This document shows, one piece after another, positions 51,259-62,259 of a stretch of 64,000 nt of DNA (positions within the stretch are counted from its first letter, which is position 1; each line of letters starts with the position of its first letter). The notes under the pieces were generated by a model that saw only the letters and a list, made by a program, of their open reading frames with translations, did no database searches and was not told where the DNA came from. The position numbers and the translations under genes are program-made. The stretch comes from Ancistrus triradiatus (Eukaryota; Chordata; Actinopteri; Siluriformes; Loricariidae), in assembly GCA_025084515.1 (NCBI GenBank), contig JAJAGP010001675.1:1-64000 (forward strand), given 5' to 3'.

Positions 51259-52450
51259 CACTGAGTTGATGTGGTCGGTGAAATGTGGTACTTCCTGAGA
51301 TTTCATGTTTAACCCAGATATGTGGATGACACCTGGGTTAAAATGAAATCTCAGGAAGTGCCACATTTCACCGACCACATCAACTCAGTGGACAAACACA
51401 TTAAGTTCACCAGGGAGGATGTGAAGAACGGCAGGTTAGCCTTCTTGGATTGTGAGGTTGTGATTGGAGATGGGGGACGATTGAAATCGCATGTTTACCT
51501 AAGCCAACACATTACGGAATCAGTACTTAAGGTTGAACTCTCATCAATCCACTGAAGCCAAACTAGGAGTTATCAGGACACTGTCCACCGAGCAGACCGC
51601 GTCCCAACTGACACAGGGCCAAGATGGAGAGAAAGCTCACATTAAGCCTACCCTGGGCAAATGTGGTTAATCCGAACTGGGCCTTTGTCAAAGCCGGTAA
51701 GACGCCCAAACAGTGCTCCAGCAGACCGACGAGATGAGAACAACAGCGGCAGTCTAAGCGTAAACCAGTGGTGATTCCATATGTGGCAGGAACATCTGAA
51801 CAATTGAGACGCATATTTGCCAAACACCGCGTCTCAGTGGCTTTCAAACCCCAAAACACTCTACGCCAGAAACTGGTCCACCCCAAGGATCGGGTCCCCC
51901 AGCACAGAGTAATGTAGTGTATGCTGTTAAGTGCTGGGAGGATTGCCAGGAATTGTACATCGGGGAAACCAAACAGCCACTGGCGAAACGGATGGCACAA
52001 CATAGAAGCGCTGGAAGAGATGTTGAGAACATAGACAACATAGAAGAGATGTTGAGAACATAGACAACATCAGGTCAGGACTCTGCGGTTTACACCCACC
52101 TACAGGCCAGTGGACAATCTTTCAAGCATGAAGACGTGCAGATCCTTGATAGGGAGGAATGATGGTTTGAACATGGAGTAAAAGAAGCCATTTTTGTAAA
52201 AAGGGAACGTCCATCCCTGAACCGAGGAGGGGGCCTCAGAGTACACCTCTCACCATCTTACAATGGAGCCATCGCAGCCCTTCCCCAATCCTGTTGTGAA
52301 ATGGCCACGTGGCCATTGTCGTTAATGGCTGTGTCAGTCTGCATATTAAACTGATCACCGGTCCCATTGTTATGCAATGGTGCTGGTACCAGTCGTTATG
52401 CAATGTGCTGTATATAAGATTGGGGAAGTTTTCCAACTGCTGAGACTGAA
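51259..52450 (+). mobile_element. Penelope-like element, 5' truncated, with inverted start
   Basis: The first 59 bases (51259-51317) are an inverted copy of 51333-51390, separated by a short loop. Then comes reverse transcriptase sequence beginning VDDTWV and, near 51916-52020, a GIY-YIG-type endonuclease. The 3' part (52150-52440) matches other fish Penelope-like ends (KRERPSLNRGGGL region at 52199). Confidence 0.85.
51322..52245 (+). pseudogene. Penelope-like reverse transcriptase/endonuclease remnant
   Basis: 51322-51555 reads MDDTWVKMKSQEVPHFTDH and FTREDVKNGRLAFLDCEVVI, the region around the catalytic YVDD box; here the residue before VDD-type sequence is cut by the inverted start. After frameshifts, 51916-52020 reads VYAVKCWEDCQELYIGETKQ then PLAKRMAQHR, the GIY-YIG-type nuclease core (YAV...LYIGET...R). 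52190-52240 reads VKRERPSLNRGGGLRVHLSP. Stops and frameshifts near 51560 and 52160 inactivate it. Penelope-like elements combine these two domains, which makes the assignment firm. Confidence 0.85.
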
Positions 52451-52559
52451 TTGGTTGAAAAATATCCTTCAGAAACTGGGAAATTATTTCTGTGGGGCAG
52501 GAGCAGGCAGATACAATAGGACATCCAGGATTATTTTCCTTATGAATCTTAAGGAGATT

Positions 52560-53115
52560 TTCTAAGGAGAAACTTCATCTGCCAGCTCCCTGCTTTTTTT
52601 CTATGGACATTAAAATCTTATAACTGTCATCCCTAATGAAGATGGTTTGAGAGCTGTAAAACATTTTCTTAACGTGAGATCTGAGAAGAACCCTTCCACA
52701 GATATTGTCTTAAGACTAACAGAACTTGTGTTAACCCTGAACTGCTTCACTTTTGACTCCACATACTACTCACAAATAAGAGGAGTTTGCATGGGTACTA
52801 AAATGGGACCATCCTATGCCAACCTCTGTTGGATTTGTTGAAAAACATTTTTTCAAACAATATACCAGACCTGTACCCTCAAAATTCCAGAGATACATGA
52901 CATTGATGATGATTTTGATGATGATGATGATGTTGACGATGACATTTTTGGTATTGCTACATGCTTTTTTTGAAGACCTCCAATACTTCATTACTTTCTT
53001 CTCCAAATTCCAAATACGTTCTCTCACGCTAATTTGCAATACAATTCTTCACACTCAAAGGCCTGCAAAAACTCCATCCCTTACTCACAGCAACTAAGAC
53101 TTAAACGCATTTGCA
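52560..53115 (+). pseudogene. Second Penelope-like reverse transcriptase fragment
   Basis: 52647-52841 reads RAVKHFLNVRSEKNPSTDIV, LRLTELVLTLNCFTFD and YYSQIRGVCMGTKMGPSYAN, the conserved reverse transcriptase core before the active site; the following catalytic segment is lost. Near 53085-53145 the segment corresponding to LRLKRICSENEDFLQK-like sequence follows in another frame. A GAT microsatellite (52906-52935) interrupts it. Confidence 0.75.
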
Positions 53116-53298
53116 GTGAGAATGAAGACTTCCTCCAGAAAAGTATAGAAATAATATAATATTATAATAAATAATTTTTGCATATTGAATATGTATTCTC
53201 TAACGACATCATCTGTGGTTACAGTGTAAAAGTACGCCCTCTGCAGGGCAGCAACCTTACTGAATTCTAGCAGGCTGACTTGCAGATAGTTTTCCATT

Positions 53299-53353
53299 CT
53301 CTATAGTAACTGATGACGTGTTGAATCCTGATTGGTCAGAAAGAAATGAAACT
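53299..53353 (+). promoter_or_regulatory. MHC class I promoter: X1, X2, Y and ISRE-like elements
   Basis: CTCTATAGTAAC (X1-like, 53299-53310) directly joins TGATGACG (X2, 53311-53318). CTGATTGG (Y box, 53328-53335) follows after nine bases. Then come GAAA repeats (AGAAAGAAATGAAACT, about 53338-53353) resembling an interferon-stimulated response element. The leader ATG is 200 bases downstream. Order and spacing fit the known class I enhanceosome bound by RFX, CREB/ATF and NF-Y with NLRC5. Confidence 0.75.
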
Positions 53354-53534
53354 AACTTTCTTCTAAAAGGAAACTATTTTGAACCAGTCTGCCGTTTTGT
53401 TTTTGTGTTTTTTGTTAATGTCTCGGTACTGTATTCGCTTTATCACTTTATCCTACGTTCATAAAACCTTTCTACTGCTAAAATTAATTCTGGGGATTTG
53501 GTTCACATGTTTTTCTGCTTTAAATCTGCAATAA

Positions 53535-53604
53535 ATGGATCGAAGCACCGCTCTGTTTGCAGCACTGTGTGTAGTTATGCTTGGTTTCATTCAGACATCA
53601 GCAG
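53535..53604 (+). CDS. MHC class I leader exon (exon 1)
   Basis: ATG at 53535 gives MDRSTALFAALCVVMLGF then IQTSA and a phase 1 donor (GCAG/GTAAGT), the usual form of a class I signal-peptide exon. The X/Y promoter upstream supports it. No alpha-1 or later exon of this gene appears in the remaining 10.4 kb, which is occupied by intron-like sequence and transposons. Either the gene continues beyond the window or it is a broken copy. A different secreted or membrane protein with a similar leader is possible, but the promoter makes MHC class I the best reading. Confidence 0.65.
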
Positions 53605-53961
53605 GTAAGTTGATATTATTATCTCTTTTTCTAGTTATAATGTTTCAACATGGTAAATAATGTATTTATATTTATTATGTATTTATAAATGAGTACATGT
53701 GTTTATCACATGTAGGTTAGGTTTCATTTTGACATCGGTGTATAGAAAACATCATTATCGGGTCAACAGGAAATCTTTTTGCTTCCTGATAGATTTCGGA
53801 GATTAATTTTATTTCATCTAAAGCCTTTATTTCTACATATAAATCTAGCATATGGTAACAGACACACTTATAAAGAGAGTTTTTTTTCTGTCAGTATGTT
53901 CCTGAGACAGTAGTTACACGTTTTTAGTTTAAGCAGCATCACAGCTGAGCTCTCTGTACTG

Positions 53962-54060
53962 TCAAGTCAAGTCAGATTTATTTATATAGCGCTTTTTACA
54001 ATGGAGCATTGTCTCAAAGCAACTTTACAAGTTTAGATTATCTCCTAATAACTACGTCCA
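53962..54060 (+). mobile_element. Short LINE/SINE tail fragment
   Basis: AGTCAAGTCAGATTTATTTATATAGCGCTTTTTACAATGG and TCTCAAAGCAACTTTACA are the usual 3' end of abundant fish repeats. Confidence 0.6.
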
Positions 54061-54264
54061 ATCCCACTGCATGGTAGAACATCTAAGCAAACATTCATAA
54101 CTGGAAAAAAGAACCTTATTCAGGGATTAACATTTAGATTCTCAGTCTGTACTGATACAGAAATATTAATTGTATGTATGTATGTTATGTGCTGTAATTA
54201 CAGAACACAAGCATTTTTTCTTAAATTTGTCAGCTGAATGGAAGCTTGAATGCCATTTTAAGGT

Positions 54265-55250
54265 ACAATTAGCATTTTAAAACAATGATCAATACATTTG
54301 TATTTACACCTAAACATAACATTACTATAGTCACAGTTGTTTAGATACTTTGTGCTTAGTTATTTTAAACAATGACATTAAGTAAAACATAATATGAAAA
54401 CATTTAGTACTGTACAATACAGTAATTCTTAGCTTTTTATCTTTTATAAAACTTGAAACAGTTACCAAAACTAATGATTTCTGCCCTTTCAAGACTACAA
54501 GTCTCTGTATCAGCAGATGTTGAAAGGGTTCCCTCATACTAGTTTTCTGTCATCTGGACAAGAATAAGAGATATATATATATATATATAAGATCGATCTT
54601 TGTTTGCTGTTAAAATTCTTAAGGCCTCAGCTGTTAAAGTGACCAGACATTGGTCATATGGAGGGTAAATGGTGATTATCTGTATGTATAACACGGACGC
54701 AGCAGCTTCTTTGGCTCTTAGTAATATGGTTAGTTTTGGTATTTATTTAATGATAACACTTCAAATCCTATCTCACTACCAGTGCATATTACAGTACAGC
54801 TGATCTACATTAGGTGATAAACTGGAGATTCTTTGGCCATCTTTACTCCTCAAAGACTTTCCTGGATGCTGCTTTTGTACCAAATCATGATTATAATCAC
54901 CCGTTTGAAATCACATCATTATTTAGTTATTTTTATCTCATTACTAGCTCTAAATTACCCTGTCCCAACTTATTTTGGAATGTTTTTCAGTCCTGAAATG
55001 CAGGAATGGATGTTTATTAACAAATTAAATATCTTGAGTTCATACTGTCTGCAGTGGAAAAAAAAGTACATGTGAGGAACACTGCATAATTTTTATTAGT
55101 ATTTTCCATACTGTCCCAGCATTTTCTGATTTGGGTTGTAATTTAATTACAGCTGTACAGACGTGTTTCTGATGTCCTGATAGCTTAGTACTAGAGCAAA
55201 CCATTAAGGTACTAATATCCAGGAGGACCAGAAAATGGTGTGGATGCCCC
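54265..55250. repeat. MHC intron 1 block, paralog of 2573-3690
   Basis: See 2573-3690 for the landmarks. Here the block follows the MHC leader exon without satellite DNA. It includes a Tc1-like end (about 54790-55140) and a short TA tract (54571-54588). Confidence 0.75.
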
Positions 55251-55255
55251 TGATA

Positions 55256-55391
55256 CAGGGGCGGTGCCAGAGATATTCTTTGATGGTGCTATGGGGTAGC
55301 TCGACTTTTCAGCAAGAGTGCTCTGAAGTGTAGGGTTTCCCATTAATGAGCTGTCACCACAGATTAACATCTACTACAGTACCCCCGACAC

Positions 55392-55433
<42 letters not shown>

Positions 55434-56095
55434 CCTGCTCTGGTATTCAGCTCATTGGATATAGATGTTAAAAAATAATAATAATAATAAAAAAATCACC
55501 GCACATAAACACACCTCTGTATATACATACTTACATTTTAACCTCAGATTCTGAAATCACAAACTCATGCTTCCAGGTACCAACACCTTGACTAATGAAA
55601 CAACATTCCATTCCACTCCACTCCATAGACCGAATGTTGTATGAATAAGCATCACAGAGACAATGAAATCCGTTCCCTCGTTTAAAAAAAATGCCGATAA
55701 TCAAAGCAAATCGCCGCGCCTTTGCACACACTGTATTCTAGCCATGCAGACTGATCCAACCAGCTTTTGTTAAACTTCTCTGCTGATTCCCAAATGGCCG
55801 TGGGGGTACTTCTGAAGAACTGGCCGCCTTGGGCCCTCATGGGGTGATTGCTAATATCGCCTGCAATAAAGCTAGCTTCTGCAGCAGCAAACGAAGGCAG
55901 GTCCCCTTCCTCACCCTCATCCTCTGGCCTTTCTTGGTCCTGGTCTGTGACTACTAGCCTTGTGTCCTCACATTCACGACACCTGTTAACATCACCTGTA
56001 GCCCCATTAGGCTTATCAGCACTTTCATTTCCTTTTGTTTGAGTTTTGACGTGTGAATGTTTAGGAAGGAAATAACGGTCCATGGTGTGACATCG
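55256..56095 (-). mobile_element. hAT-type transposon fragment
   Basis: It starts at CAGGGGCGGTGCCAGAG, a hAT-like terminus, and contains the N-terminal zinc-finger part of a hAT transposase on the minus strand (55682-56083). The other end could not be placed; the sequence from 56283 (GGGGGTGCTATGG) may belong to it. CA (55385-55430) and AAT microsatellites lie inside. Confidence 0.6.
55682..56083 (-). pseudogene. hAT transposase N-terminal (TTF-type zinc finger) fragment
   Basis: 133 codons: MDRYFLPKHSHVKTQ, an acidic middle (QERPEDEGEEGD), then FNKSWLDQSAWLEYSVCKGA and AICFDYRHFF. The WLEYS...CF..-C-R.F pattern is the TTF-type zinc finger at the start of ZMYM/hAT-type transposases; here the second cysteine (usually C-x2-C) is Tyr. 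The dimerisation and catalytic domains are absent. Confidence 0.7.
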
Positions 56096-57115
56096 CTAAT
56101 GCTACATTACAAAAAATAGTGCTCTGACTAAATGGTGCTGTGCCCATTGATTGAGTCATATCACTTGTGTTGGCTTTTTGATTTTTTTATCATACATTTT
56201 ATTAATGGATTTATTTATTTTTCAAATTATAATTTATTGTGTTATAGATTTAGAAAAATCTAAATAACCCACAGAAATTTCTTGGGGGTGCTATGGTAAT
56301 CCTGTTGCCATATCCTGATCTTACATTTCCTCTTGTCCTGGGTTTACAGTTTTTGATTTTGTCTGGACCAGAGTAATCAGACCATACACCAATGATGCTC
56401 TTAATCCAAGCTTTATACAAAACCCACCAACCACACACAATAACAAACAACACCCACGCAGGTGCATACATGTCAGACAAACCAGATCATCCAAGCAGTT
56501 CAAAAGGAGTTTGAAAGTCACTCGGACTAAAACCGGAAAAATATCAGTCTTACCGGGATCAACAGGAGTTGATGTACCTTCGTGAAGGTGATGATAACTT
56601 TATGAATATGATCACTTCTTGTTGGTTTTGGTCCAGGAAACAAAAGATGATGGTACGTGGAGTATTATTGATGAAGAGCCAAGGAAGAACGGCCTTGAGC
56701 CATATCACACCCATATTCCGGCATGCAGTCGTCGCACATGCTGCACAACGTTTAATCCAAAAACCTGAGCTTTCATCAAGATCACCATGACCAGCTTGCT
56801 TCATAAGAGCTTTGGTCACCACCAAAGATGAAGGCGAGGGAGACACATACACACAAAAACCTTTCTGCAAAAAGCAAACAACGTGTAAAAAAATTTACAC
56901 CTGACCATACAACGCTAGATAATGCAGTGACACGTCACATCATGGCTACTTACAAGGTTAAAGGTACACTGAAGCACACCACAAAAGGTTTAACCAAGAA
57001 GAGTGGGCTAACACTTCCCACCATCAGGATGGTATTCCAAACTTCTGCCTCCCGGATTAGTCTCAATAACCCCCTCATCTACCCCATTTTCAGCCCTCAG
57101 GTTGCCCCCTACTGA
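56096..57115. other. No gene recognised
   Basis: Mixed sequence, possibly transposon-derived. No reading frame here resembles a known protein. Confidence 0.45.
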
Positions 57116-57236
57116 CTCGGGTGGACCTACCGCTGTGTCGACCCCTCCCCCCCTTGGAAAGTGGGAAGACATCCCTGTAAAGTTTTAAGATTCACTACAT
57201 GAATAGTAAATTTCTTACTGGTTTCGTCAATTAAGG

Positions 57237-57873
57237 TTAAAACATGAGTAAGCCTATTACGGCACGAAAGTATACAGTACGTGCGGAACCTTGCCATTTC
57301 GGTGCTAGCTTGCCCATGTGCGCATCCTCCCCTTTGGATATGGGATGAGTCCGTAGCCATACGAGATCGCCTTCTTGAATGGACCGATCATAACACTGCA
57401 TTTGGTGTTGTTGTGCCTGGGTAAAGTAGCTGCGCACTTGGTCTACAAAGTCAACTTGTCACTGCAGGACCTTATATGCATCTTCTACAGGAGCAGGGGG
57501 TCTTTTGCACAGCTGATCGAGTGGGCCATGCTGACGTCTACCCAAGGCTGCTTCAGCCGGTGTGACCTTGTTGCTCTCATTCCAGGCTGAATTTAAAGCA
57601 AAACGGAACTCAGGGATCCATCTATCCCAAGTACGATGTTAATTTTTGACATACGATGCAATCATTGTCTTAAGGTTATAGTTGACTCTCTCTGTCATAT
57701 TGGTTTGAGGGTGTTGTACTGAGTAACTGGGATGTACATTGAGGTCCTCGGTCTGAAACCAGATAGGCCGGCACTCCCCAGCAGGTGAATATCTCTTGGG
57801 TGAGTATTGCGGCAATAACAGAAGTTTTTGCAGTATGTAGGAGGTAACTCAACCCACTTACTGAAATAGTCAA
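57237..57873 (-). pseudogene. Ty3/gypsy integrase remnant
   Basis: 57676-57873 includes EIFTCWGVPAYLVSDRGPQC with the SDRG box of the integrase core (the second catalytic Asp). 57237-57437 reads YDRSIQEGDLVWLRTHPISK and GKLAPKWQGSARTV, the C-terminal domain. The segments between are out of frame. Confidence 0.85.
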
Positions 57874-58226
57874 CTACTACCAGGAGATACTCATTTTGGT
57901 TGTAGTGCGAGGAAACGGCCCATCAAGTCCATACTGAGCATGTGCCTGGGTTCTACCATGGGAGTGTATTGTAAAAGTCCAGACAATTAAGATATACGGG
58001 GCTTATAGCGCTGGCATGTGCTGCAAACGGTGCAATAAGTCCATATGTCTTTCTGAATTTCCGGCTAATATGCAACCTCTAACAATCGTCGTAAAGTTTT
58101 CATGCAGCCCAAGTGTCTGCTGAGCGAGTTATCATGGGCGAAATACAGAAAATATGCTCACAACTCTGTAGGTACCACTACCTGCTACAGCTGACCTTGC
58201 TGAGATAGATTGACATCGGTATAGAT

Positions 58227-58926
58227 CAGGGGTGTCAAACTCATTTTCAATGCCATAGCTGCGTTATAGTTGCCCTCAAAGGGCCAGTTGTAACTATAAG
58301 ACAGTAAATGTAACTACTCCTACTGTTTTTTTATATTTTATTATATATATATATATAAATAAATAAATTGTTAAAGTAAACACATTGCTGCACAAACAGA
58401 GTAGCATATGTAATTCACTCAAAAGAAAAAAATGGGAGTCGTATATTGAGGTATATAAGCCATTAACAGAAGCAAAGGTGATTCAGGGGAAAAGAAAGAG
58501 AAGTCAAAAATGTCGACCGACGTATATTGTACTCTTTGATGACTGATTAGGCCTAATAACACTAAAGACATTCCAGTTTTTCCCCTTGAAGCACAAACAT
58601 GTATTCGCTTTGTCATCTTTTCTGACACTGCCTCCCATTTCTATCAATTTCTCTCTTCCTGGACATTTTTGGATCATTTTTACCACTTGTTGGGATAAAC
58701 CGCTGTCGTTAAACGCTGATGTGGATGCACTGCCATCCAGTGGCGAGATGCCGTCACTTCGTGGGTAAGGTAATCGATATAATCCGTAATTGGTAATGCA
58801 ATGTGTTGTGGGACATGTATTTTATGGTGAATATACGCTTTAAAGTAGCATAGACTCATTTGACATACACCTTTTAAGCTCTCGCCACATAAAATGACTT
58901 GGCGGGCCTTGGGTTTGACACATATG
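58227..58926. mobile_element. hAT MITE inside the gypsy element
   Basis: The ends are CAGGGGTGTCAAACTC (left) and, inverted, CATATGTGTCAAACCC (right), with the 8-base target duplication GTATAGAT at 58219-58226 and 58927-58934. The length is 700 bases. The frames inside (for example 58419-58628) are not recognisable. Confidence 0.92.
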
Positions 58927-58939
58927 GTATAGATACTCT

Positions 58940-59277
58940 TGAAGCACTTGGTAATGTACACGACTAGCATCTGCACCCAGCTGACTGGCAGCTAGCCACA
59001 AAGGTTGCAATAAAAGATCTTGTTTCTGTTTCAATCCCAGTTCTTCCCAATCAACAGGCAAGTCATTAGAGAATACACTGGCTTTGCAGGCAGCGATGAG
59101 AAGCATATTATCACTGAGCGCCAGGCAACGTGATAAAACATCTGGAACGATGTTGCATTTCCCTTTGCGATACCTGACTGAAAAGTCATATCCCTGAAGA
59201 CGTAGTGCCCATCTCGCTAATCCAGATGATGGTTTGGGATGATTGAAAACCCAAGTGAGTGCAGCATGGTCAGTCAC
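58940..59277 (-). pseudogene. Ty3/gypsy RNase H fragment
   Basis: It reads MTDHAALTWVFNHPKPSSG, LARWALRLQGYDFSVRYRKG and KCNIVPDVLSRCLALSDN, the C-terminal half of the RNase H domain (TDHxAL...RW...Y.F.V.YR.G..N..PD.LSR). The frame runs into the hAT MITE at 58926, which supplies foreign codons to a spurious open frame continuing to 58840. Confidence 0.88.
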
Positions 59278-59371
59278 TACCGTAAAATGTTGTCCTTCTT
59301 AATAACGCCGCCAACATTCCACGGCCCATACCACGGCCAAACACTCCTATTCCGAAGTGGAGTAAGCTCTC

Positions 59372-60164
59372 TCAGGCCGGGTAAGCAGTCTGGAAGCTTA
59401 GCCACCACATGTTCTTCTTCACCAGATTCTTGCACCAGCACACCAACCACACCTCACTGGCATCGGTCTGTACAACGAATGGTTCAGAAAAGTTTGGTGG
59501 TTGAAGAATATGGGCAGTAAGAAAGCCGATTTTAAGTGCTCGAACGCTCGTTCGCACTCAGTCGACCAGTCCCACACAGCTCCTTTTTTCTTCAGGGCAT
59601 GCAACGATGCAGCAACTTCAGAGAATCGAGGGATGAAGCCATGATACTATCCCATCAGGCCCAGAAAGCGTTGTAGTCTTTAAGTTTGGTCGGAGAGGGA
59701 AACTAAGACCGAATCAACTTTGGCAGGTTCAATCTTTATTCCTTCTTGGGAGATTACATGACCGAGTTACGTCAATAAAGGTTGCAGAAACTTGCACTTC
59801 TCCAAGTTCAAGGTTAACCCCGCTCCTTCCAAAACCTGAAAAACTTTTGCAAGGTGGTGTAGATGTTGAGTGACATCAGGCAAATAAACAAGATGTCGAT
59901 GTATACAAAACAAATCTGTCCAATAAATTCCCTCAGCACATGGTTCATTGGTTGCTGAAAAATAGCAGTGGAATTTTTAAGGCTGAAAGGGAGCCTCAGA
60001 AACTCGTACAGGTTCCCTTGTACAGCAAATGCTGTTTTAGCTATACTATCAGGGTCCATCTGCACCTGCCAATAGCCACTTCTGAGATCCAAAGTGCTGA
60101 AATATTTAGCTCCAGAAAGGGACTCCAGTACATCTGCAATCTGTGGCATGGGGAAACTGTCCAA
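59372..60164 (-). pseudogene. Ty3/gypsy reverse transcriptase remnant
   Basis: 59814-60164 reads MDSFPMPQIADVLESLSGA, KYFSTLDLRSGYWQVQMD and QICFVYIDILFICL. The active-site box VYIDDI has lost one codon (VYID-IL, near 59891-59905), so one of the catalytic Asp residues is missing. The connection part (59372-59604) includes KKGAVWDWSTECERAFEHLK and NHSLYRPM-like sequence in shifted frames. Frameshifts separate the pieces. Confidence 0.85.
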
Positions 60165-60603
60165 ATGAGTCTTAGCATTAAGTGCACGATAATCAATACA
60201 TAAATGTTACTTCCTGTCGTCTTTTCGTACTAAAACCACTGGGGCTGCCCACGGGGAAGTTGAAGTTCGTATTACTCCTTATTCGAACATCCTTTTTACT
60301 TGCTCGTTTATAAGCCGTTGTTTGGTAGTAGAAGCTGGAAATGCTTTCCGTCGTATGGGAATTGAATCTATAGTATGTATTTGATGGGTCAGCACTTTAG
60401 TATAACCTAGCTGGTCAGTGCAAACAGTAGATCAGTCAGCTGTTGTTTATCTGTCAAACCTACAAAAGCCGGTTCTATCAGACCATGAATGGTGCTGTCT
60501 CAGGAGAGATCTTGGGAGGTTCCACTGCAAGCATTAAACTATTTATTGCATTGGAACTGAAAGACACATCAGGCCATGGGAATGTGTGAAGAATCCCATC
60601 CTC

Positions 60604-60819
60604 TCAAGTTAGAGAATACATCTGGTTGCCAAAATTAACAACCAATCCGGACAACATCAAAAACTGTAAACCCAGGACAACAGGAAATGTAAGATCCTCA
60701 TCTTTCATGACATAAACTTTCAGATGAAACTGTGTTTGCTGAACGATACAGCTCCACTGAGAGTAACCTAAGGCGGACTGATGGTTATTGTAATTACTTG
60801 TCTTGGTCCTGTCAGCCAC
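60604..60819 (-). pseudogene. Ty3/gypsy protease-region fragment
   Basis: 71 codons reading FHLKVYVMKDEDLTFPVVLG then LQFLMLSGLVVNFGNQMYSL. The F-P-V-V-L-G-L-F-L motif is typical of the end of gypsy aspartic proteases. The catalytic D-S/T-G box is upstream, in decayed sequence near 60900, and was not seen in frame. Confidence 0.6.
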
Positions 60820-61190
60820 CTTTCTTTTTTAGCTGCTAGCCCGTTCCACACTGACTGCTTGATTAAGGAAAAGTACTTCCAGTGTCAACCAATGCTGAAA
60901 AACAGGTTTTCTTTAATTGGATTGGCAGTAGAAATTATTTCACCGGTACAATCTTGGCTTCAGGGTAGAGTGCAACAAAAGAGATTCCTTATGCCTTTTG
61001 TGGTACTTTTTCGCCCCGTTCATCTGGCTAGTGGTATTATGAGCCATCTTTCCACCACAGTCTTCCTCACAGATATCCCGCTCAACCAACATTCCTACGC
61101 GGACCAGGTCTTCAATAGAGTGGACTGAACCCCTGAGATGGCTGGTGATGTTGGGATGGCATTTCCACAATATGGCATGGAGGACTCACC

Positions 61191-62042
61191 CTACTTCCTT
61201 TCTCTGACTTTCCTTTCCACTTCCACCACATGATCTTCTGGGAGGAAGACCTGCAGGAAAACCTTATTAAATCGTTTCCATGATGTAATGTTGCGCCGTT
61301 CCGCTAACCACCAGTCTTTCACCGTTCCTGACAGCACCGACGACAGGGTAGCAAGAATTTCGATGTCACTCAACGGTTGTAGCTCGAGGAACTCATTACA
61401 TTTATCTGTAAGCGTATGGGTATTTTATGATCAGTTTAAAATGAAGAACACCAGTCTGGTGTGGAAGTCATAAGAGCTGGTGCAGTCTGAAGCTTAGGTT
61501 CATGTGGAGTGGATGGCTGCTGCTCTTGTTGTTGTTGAAGCAAGGCAGTAAGCTGGCCATCGCGCCGTTTTAAACATTCCACCACAGCGTGACCCAATTC
61601 TTGAATCTGATTTTCCAATTTCACATACCCCTGTTTGATGGTTTCCTGGAACTGATATTCTAACTTACTTCCTCTTGTGACTAAACATGTCTCCAGATTT
61701 TGGATGTTTTGAGTCCAAATCTTTAATTTTTTGGTTGAGGGTTTCCTTCAAGTTGTGTAGAGCTGTTTCTCAGGCCACTATATGTTGCTCGAGAGGCTGC
61801 ACCCTACCGGCATTAGGCTCCATTTCCACTGGTGGGGGAGAAGGAAAATCATCTTCCTCTTCAACCTCTCCCTCATGATCTGACTTGAAATAAAGCTGGC
61901 TGAAGGTCCCAATGAGTTCACGCACAGGTTCACGCAGTGCCACGAAAGGACCAGAAGTGAAGTCCACAGGCAACTGGGCCTGACCTCCCTGGGCCTGACC
62001 TCCCTGGAAGGATGCGTCCATGGCCATTACTATATGGTACAC
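61191..62042 (-). pseudogene. Ty3/gypsy gag remnant
   Basis: The N-terminal frame (61770-62042) includes MAMDASFQGGQAQGGQAQ and a Pro/Glu-rich part. 61436-61624 has a coiled-coil-like Gln-rich segment (LTALLQQQQEQQPS). 61191-61373 reads ILATLSSVLSGTVKDWWLAE and FLQVFLPEDHVVEVERKVRE, the capsid-type pattern. Frameshifts separate the three. Confidence 0.7.
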
Positions 62043-62259
62043 CTAAATTTAACTTCCCTAGAGATACTTGACCAGTAAATAACACACAATAACTCCTTAA
62101 ACCTAAAAGCCCATAAAAATCAGACTTATGTATTGGTAATCAACATTTGTTTCATTAAAGACTCCTATACAATAAACAAAACCCCAGGTAATAACACAAA
62201 CCTCAATAAATTCAAATTTATAAAGTTTTAATGGTTGAAGGGCCCCATGTTGGGCGCCA

